From the NCBI GenBank assembly GCA_016584305.1, contig JACEEZ010021693.1:24057-88056 (forward strand): a stretch of DNA of 64,000 nt. Direction: 5' to 3'. This DNA is from Chionoecetes opilio. Lineage: Eukaryota; Arthropoda; Malacostraca; Decapoda; Majidae. Made by a program: the position numbers and the translations under genes. The notes below the pieces were generated by a model. That model saw nothing but the letters and a program-made list of their open reading frames with translations, was not told the DNA's origin and made no database searches. Positions 58,011 to 64,000 of the stretch are shown piece after piece (within the stretch, counting starts at the first letter, position 1; every line of letters starts with the position of its first letter).

Positions 58011-60875
58011 TTTTGGGTACGCCTTTTAAAAAAAAAATTTCCCTTTTTCCCAAACTTTGGCAAAAAAATTTTTCCCTATTTTTAAAAAGGGAATTTAAGA
58101 CAAATTTTTATTTTAATTCCATTTTTGCTTTTTGAGAAATTTCCCTTACTATGAAAATCCATTTTTTATATTGAAACCCCCTTTATCGAAAAAATGCTTA
58201 AATGAGTACGCCGGTCCGGTTGGTCCTGTGTATTTATCATGCACCAATTTTTTTTTTCCCAAAGGTACCCGGGGGAAAAGCCCCTTTTGGGATTTTTTGG
58301 GTTTCATCGGGGCACTACACCCAATTTTTACAGCCTTACTTTTGGGCCTAGAACATGTCCATCATGCCCCTTTTAGACCTGAAGGGGGGGCAGGGCCCCT
58401 TTCCCCGGTGGTGGGCCCGACCCGGGGGAATAAACCCCGCCGGGTCTGCGGGCCCCCCCCCAACTCCCCCGCACCCTCTGTCCCCTGCTTCACGACTCTT
58501 TCGGGGGCTCTGAGTGTGGGATGGGGAACTGGGAAACCCCTCGTACGGTTTTACCGGGGATCCCTTTGGACCGGGCCCCGGGACATTTGAAACGGGTTTG
58601 AAGGCCCGACTCGTGTCCCGGGCCAGGCTGCCACCCTGAACAGTGTCTGCAAGCTGGGGGCTGAAAAGGTTCAGCTTGGGTGTGATGGGGGGGGTTTTAA
58701 ACACTGGGGGGTCCCCTTTACTCCTCGCCACCCCCCCAGTTTTAAAAAATTGGGTCAGGGCCAACCCCCCTGGGTCGCCCCCTCACTTTTACCGCCATCA
58801 CGGGGAAGGGGGAAATTTGACAACCATTCTGAGTGGCGAACCATTCTCCTGTCCGAAAGTAAAAGGGTTCACAGGGTTTTGGACCTTTTTGGGCCCGGCG
58901 ACCCCCACCATTTTGAGCTGCGTGAGGTTTGGGGGCCCCTTTGGGGGCCAGTTTTTTTCATGGGGGTCTGTGGTTTTTTGGACCCTTGATGCCCCTTTTT
59001 AAAAAGGGGGGTTTGGTGAGTTTTGGGAAGTAAAAACCTTTCCCAACCCCAAGTACTTAAACTAGGAAAATTTCCCAAAAAGGGGGGGGTTCAGTTCCTT
59101 TTGGCCCGGGCCACCCCCCTGGCAGTCCCTGAATCCCCCCTTCACGGGTAAAACGAACCGGCCCCGGGCGGGGTGTGGGAACCCCCCATCTGGAATGGGG
59201 GAAAACCTTGGGGAAACCCCGGATCCTCCTTTCCCCCAGCTTTCCCCAAAGGGCCCGGAACCCCCGTTTCCCACCCCTGGGCCCTTTGGTTGGAGCCCCT
59301 TTGGGGCAGTAAATGGTGACCGGATTTTTCCCCACGGAACCCCTTTGAGATTTACCCCCCACCCTTAAAACCCCGGTTTAGCTTCTAAAATAAAGGGGCC
59401 TGGACGAAAGGGGAAAAAGGACCCCCTTTAAAAAGGGGGTAGAGGGTTTTGGGCCCCCCTCCGGATGCTTAATTAAAAAAAACCTGGGGGCCTCGTTTCC
59501 TTTTCTTCTTCCCAGGGTTCCCCCCCGAAAAAATTTGGGGCCCCCAGTTTCCCAAAAGGGGCTTGGGGTTTCACCCTACCCCCCGGGCCGGGGGTTTTGG
59601 CCCAAAATTGATCCCCCTTGCAAATAAAAAAATAAAAAAGCCCCGGGGGAGTCGTTGTCCCCCCTTTTCTGGGAGCTGTCCACCTGGCGGGGGGCCCCTT
59701 TTTTGGGTTTTTTGGCAAGGGTCCCGGGAAAAAAGTCCCCAAAAGGACCGGGCCAAAAACCCCCTTTTTCTGCCCCACCCTTCTCCCCCCTTTGAACCCC
59801 AACCGGTTGCTTTTCCCCAAGGGGGTTTTGGGCACCATGCGGGGGGCCCAAACCCCCCCACTTTCCCCAACCAAAAACCCATTTTGGTTCCCTGGTTTTC
59901 CCCGGTAAGGTTTTTCCCTTTGGGCCGTTTTTTTTTTTTTTTTTGGGTTTTTTTTTTTTGTCCCCCTTTTTTTTTGGGAAAAGGACCCCCGGTTAGAAGA
60001 AGGGGGACCTTAAAAAAAGTAAACCCCAAAGCCCCGGGGAAAAACCCCAACGGGGGGGAAAAAACGTAAAAAACCCAGTTCCCCCGGAAAAGGGGTTTTT
60101 TACCAACTTTTTTCCCCAATTCCCTTTTTTTTTTTTTAAAAAACCTTTTTATTTTAAAAAACCCTAACCCTTTAAAAAACCCCGAAAAAAAACCTACTTG
60201 GGGTTAAAAATGGTGGAAAAAATCCATTTCCAAAAAAAATTTTTTACCCCCAAAAAAAACCCCCGGGGTTTTTTAAAATTAAAAATTACCGGCGCGGGCC
60301 CCGGGGGACTTTAAGTGGGGGTTTTAGGCATATTTGAGGGGCATTTTTTTCCGAAAAAAAATTTTTTAAAAAGCGTTTCCTCTAAAAAAAATTTTGGGGT
60401 TATCAGTAAAAATTTTTTTTCAAAAATCCCCCCAAAAAATTTTTAAGGGGTTTTTTTTCTGTGATTTTTAAAAAAGGGGTTGTATACTAAGCTATTTTTT
60501 TTGCATAAAATAAAAAGGTCCTTTTTTTTTTTTTTTTTTTTTGCAAAGCAAAAAAATTTGGGCTAAAAAACCAAAAAATTGGAAGGGGGGCAAAAACCCC
60601 AACCCCCTTAACCAATTTTTTTCAAAAAAAACAAAAAAAAAAAAAACCCTTTTGGGCCAAAATTCGAAAAATCCCTTTTTTTCATTTTTTTAAATTGGGA
60701 CCTCCCCCCGGAAAAGGGTACCCTATTTTTAGATGAAGTGAAAAACCAAGGAAAAAACTTTTAAAAGAGTATAGTGTGGTAGTACAGCAAATAAGGGGGG
60801 AAAAGGGGAAAGGTGAAGGGGATGGATTTGGGGGAAAGTAGGATTTAAGGGGAGGTGGGGGGGAAAAGGGGAAAA
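58011..60875. other. Unassigned homopolymer-rich sequence within the inverted E1 copy
   Basis: No counterpart was found in the first E1 copy. Runs of C, G, T and A of 5-18 bases dominate. The many open frames (Gly/Pro/Phe/Lys-rich) on both strands follow from the composition. Possibly a further insertion too degraded to identify. Confidence 0.45.
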
Positions 60876-61050
60876 TTAGTAAAGGTTGTACTGGGGGGAG
60901 GTTTGAAGAAAAAGGAATAGGGAAAAGGGAAATGAGAAAAAGGAGGGGGGAAGAAGGAGAAGGGGGAGCGGGAAGTGGACGAAACCCGTCCCGCCCCTTT
61001 CTCCCCCCCGGGTAAAAACCGGGGAACGGGCGGGTGTTTGTTTGGGCAAA

Positions 61051-62095
61051 AACCGGGCCCTTTTTACCCCCCCATTTGGGAAAACGTCCTGGCCGAGGGG
61101 GTCCCCATTTTGTTTTCCCCCGTGGGGTCGCCCCATTCTTAAATAGCCCAAAAGTTTCCCACTTTTGTTTTCAAAATTTTCCGGTCCGAAATTTTCCTTT
61201 TGTTGATGAAACTTTTTAAAACAAAAAGTGAATTTTTCTTTTTGGCGTGGCCACTTCGGTAGGTGGGTTGGGGATGGGGGGTTGGAAATCAGGGATGGGT
61301 TTTGGGTAAATGGAGAGGAGGGGGGTTTTGGTTTGGTGGGGATGTGGGGTGGGTTTTGGGGATAAAAAAAAAATTTTTTGGGTTGTGAAAAAAATATGTC
61401 CCAATTACCCAAATTTTGCCCGGGAATTTTTTTTTTTAAAAAGGGGCACCTATTTTGGCAAATCTTATCCCAAAGATCGGCCCGGAAAAGCAAGGGCCAG
61501 GCCGCCCCCCCCACCTTCCATAAAGGCAAAACCCCCCGCGGGGTGGCGAGGGGGCCCCCCTCGGTTATGGGAAGAGACCACCCACGAAAGGGGGCCCTGA
61601 GAGGGGGAAAGGGGGCCCCATTTTGGGTTTGTCCCCGAAAACGGGACAGACAGAACACGGGGGTAAACCCCAACACATTTTTGGGATAACAAGTTGGGAA
61701 TCAGGGGGTTGTGAAACCCTTTTTTAAACCCAAAAGTGCCACGATTCGACTTTTTTGGGGGTCCGCACGTCCATACTACATGTTTATTTTAAAAGGGAAA
61801 CTAGTACGGGAACTATGGGTTCCAGGTATCAGATCGTTCCCCCCACACTTACCTTTGGGTAGCATGATAGTATTTTCTTAAATAACTAACCACTGCCGGA
61901 ATGAAATTAAAAAAAAAAAAATGTTGCAAGATATATTGAATAAAAATTTATTCACCCCCTTCGCTAACCAGAAGTTGGGATCGTATCATTTTTCATACCA
62001 TTGACCCGTATATTTTTTTTTTATTATATTTTTTTACTTTTACATTATTTGCTTTTTTAGTTAGCCCCTGCTTAAAGTCCAAAAATCTGCAAGGC
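61051..62095. other. Low-fidelity sequence, unassigned
   Basis: G- and T-run-rich sequence continuing past the recognisable E1 homology; more normal texture from about 61,750. No gene supported. Confidence 0.4.
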
Positions 62096-62400
62096 CCAAA
62101 ACTCTCTTCTCTCTCTCCTCTTCCTCTCTCTCTCTTCTCTCTCTCTCTTCTCTCTCTCTTTTCTCACCCCTTTTTGTTTTATCTTAGCATGTCGCCTCTC
62201 CCTTCTCTCTCTCCTCTTTTCACTCTCTCTCCGTTTTATCTCTCCTCTCTCCTCTCTCTTCTCCTCTCCCCTCTCTCTCTCTTCTCTCTCTCTTCTCTCT
62301 CCCCCCCCCCCCCCTTTTCCTTCTCTTTCTCTCTCTCTCTCTCTCCCCTTTTCTCTCTCTCTCTCCCCTCTCTTTCCTCTCTCTCTCTCTCTCCCCTTCC
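62096..62400. repeat. (CT)n microsatellite, interrupted
   Basis: C/T tract with a C14 run near 62,301. Flanks read AACTCTCTTC and CCCAAAATTTTAGAATAT. Confidence 0.92.
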
Positions 62401-62521
62401 CCCCAACCCAAAACCCAAAATTTTAGAATATAAAGATTAATTTTTTTTTTCTTTTCTTTTTTTTTCCCCTTCCCCCCCCTTTTTTTCTCCTTCTCCCAAA
62501 ATTTAAAAGGGGGGGGGGGTC

Positions 62522-62925
62522 CAAATTTTTAATATAATATAAATATAAATAAAATATATAAAAATAATAATTATATATAAATAATATAAAATATAAAAAA
62601 AGTTTTAATAAAAATTAATTATTATATATATAAAAATATTATAAAAATAAATATATAAAATATAAAAAAATATAAATAATAAATATATTAATAAATATAT
62701 AAAATAATTAAAATATAATATATATAAAATTATATAATTATTTTGAAATTTTATATAAAATAAAAAAATATATATAATATAAAATAATATAAAATTTTGG
62801 TTTAATATATATTTAAAATATATAATTAATTAGATATATATAAAATTAATAATATATATAAATTTTATATATTTTAAATTATAATATATATATTTTAATT
62901 TATAATTTTATTATTTAACCTTGAA
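62522..62925. repeat. A/T-only tract
   Basis: About 400 bp of almost pure A/T with irregular TATA and AAAATAT phrases. Confidence 0.95.
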
Positions 62926-62964
62926 AAAAAGGGGGACCAGGGCCCTCATGCCGGGCCCCGAGAG

Positions 62965-64000
62965 ACAAGGCCTGCTACATCGCCCGTGACGTCAACCATG
63001 TCGACCCCCCCCAAAAACCCCGCCCCGCTCCCGTAAATTTTACCTCATTAAATTTAAAATTTTTCAGAAAAAAGAATACTTTTATCTTCGGAAATTTTTG
63101 TTCTAATATATCAAAAAAAAATGTAAAACACACAAAAGAAATCCCCTTTATGAGTTTTCAAAAAAATAGCATTACCTAAACTTTTCCCCTTTAATATTTG
63201 TCAAAAAACTCTTTTACATGGAGAAAATCAATAGAAGCGGAATTTAATTAGCTTTTCCCTTATTATTTTGTTTTTCATAAAGAATTTCCATAGCAAAAAT
63301 TAGGGTTTAATAAATATTTAAAAATCATGAAAACGGGTAAATTTTCCACCCAATATATGTTTATCAGTATAAAAAAATATAGGTATCTTTGGAAATGTTT
63401 GTTTTATAAATTTTCAATACAAAAACCTAAAAAAAACAAAAGAAATGCCATTTTGAGCTTTTAAAAATATCATTAACTTAAATCTTCGCCATTTTAAAAT
63501 TTTTGCGTAAAAACTTTTTTACATGGAGAAAATAATAGAAGGGGAATTGCTTTGCTTTCCATTGATAATTTTTTTTGATAAATGAATTTAAAACCCTTCA
63601 TAAATTAGGGTTTAAATAAATAAAAACCTCATCAACGGGAAAAAACCATTTCATGATGTTTTTTATTAGTTAACGTAAGATGCAGGGTGCTAATTATTTT
63701 CAGAAAAGGAAATTACAATGGAAAAACTAATTTAAATTTTGCTTCTTTGATATCGCCCTGTAAAAAGTTTATTTAGCAAACTATTTAAAAGGCGAAAAAG
63801 TTTAAAATTTAATGCAATTTTTTGAAAAATCTCATAATGGCATTTCTTTTTGGTTTTACGATTTTTTTTGTAATATTATAGAAAAAAAAATTTCCAAAGA
63901 TAACAAATCTTTTTTCTGAAAAACATTTTATTTGTAGGTAAACTTTTACGGGGAGCGGAGGGGGGGATCGACATGGTTTTACGTCACGGGCGATGTACAG
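62965..64000. mobile_element. Foldback element at the right edge, with an internal direct repeat
   Basis: The left arm from 62,968 (CTGCTACATCGCCCGTGACGT, then CCATGTCGA, TTTTTCAGAAAAAAG, CTTCGGAAATTTTTGTTCT) pairs with 63,760-64,000 read inverted (CTGTACATCGCCCGTGACGT..., reaching the last base). Part of the left arm (63,065-63,255) is repeated in direct orientation at 63,370-63,560, sharing ACATGGAGAAAAT.AATAGAAG. No coding capacity. The right terminus may lie just outside the window. Confidence 0.8.

Larger units (their letters stand above)
51312..61050. mobile_element. Inverted, low-fidelity second copy of E1, interrupted by other sequence
   Basis: Starts CTTGGTCTATATAAATGTCG (the E1 terminus). 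In inverted order it then shows the CT tract (35,336-35,546 equivalent), GTCC-type flanks, the GGT/GAT array (51,760-52,300), AATATGTGTCCAG (52,347), a (TA)n tract (55,680), the CCT-type array (55,900-56,120), CACACATC..TCGGTGGTTCG..ATCTTATTTTCTTACAT (56,845-56,910), the TTTGGTGGGCC palindrome (57,390), the 33-bp minisatellite (57,490-57,740), CTACATCAAGGTTTCC (57,770) and GAGCGGGAAG..CGGGTGTTTG (60,965-61,040). It lacks F11. A LINE and unassigned sequence split it. Confidence 0.7.

Noticed and set aside
58348..61676. Many 60-270-codon Gly/Pro/Phe/Lys frames
   Set aside because: Homopolymer-driven frames in a low-fidelity zone; overlapping on both strands and without motifs.

Overview
The window is eukaryotic and looks like arthropod, most probably decapod crustacean, nuclear DNA. 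It carries (TTAGG)-type repeats (the arthropod telomere unit), very many AT, CT, CCT and CA microsatellites, several non-LTR retrotransposon lineages of the kind common in decapods, a Penelope-like element, and three exons of an arthropod-type ionotropic receptor (IR). No bacterial operon, viral genome, tRNA or rRNA gene was recognised. Almost every longer open frame is a retroelement relic or a translation of a simple repeat.

Layout. 1-1,119: minus-strand zinc-knuckle ORF1/gag of a non-LTR element, running off the left edge. 2,340-4,600: homopolymer-rich, probably poorly resolved sequence. 4,850-6,050: broken Penelope-like element (reverse transcriptase plus GIY-YIG), cut off where a foldback element begins. 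6,050-11,000: several foldback (inverted-repeat) elements with TTAGG-like cores. 11,770-12,180: 3' end of a Penelope-like element with a promoter-like tail. 14,292-14,847: a 556-bp hairpin element with a (TA)n core. 15,868-27,849 (minus): three IR exons whose phases join exactly; the 11.2-kb intron holds LINE fragments, foldback elements, MITEs and minisatellites. 30,678-36,340: a 5.66-kb repeat-rich element with terminal inverted repeats (E1). 37,476-37,741: a TTAA-flanked MITE. 39,643-48,117: an 8.5-kb TTAA-flanked element filled with LINE remnants and CT arrays. 48,703-50,583: a LINE 3' half ending in poly(A). 51,312-61,050: an inverted, low-fidelity second copy of E1 interrupted by a LINE. 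62,965-64,000: a foldback element running off the right edge.

The only host gene supported is the IR gene, an olfactory or chemosensory ion-channel-type receptor. Everything else is mobile or repetitive. The most striking feature is a set of structurally similar foldback elements whose arms differ but whose cores are repeatedly built from TTAGG-like arrays. Also notable are a filled/empty-site pair, TTAA-flanked elements present in short and expanded forms, and two zones whose base composition and comparison with cleaner copies suggest consensus error rather than biology.
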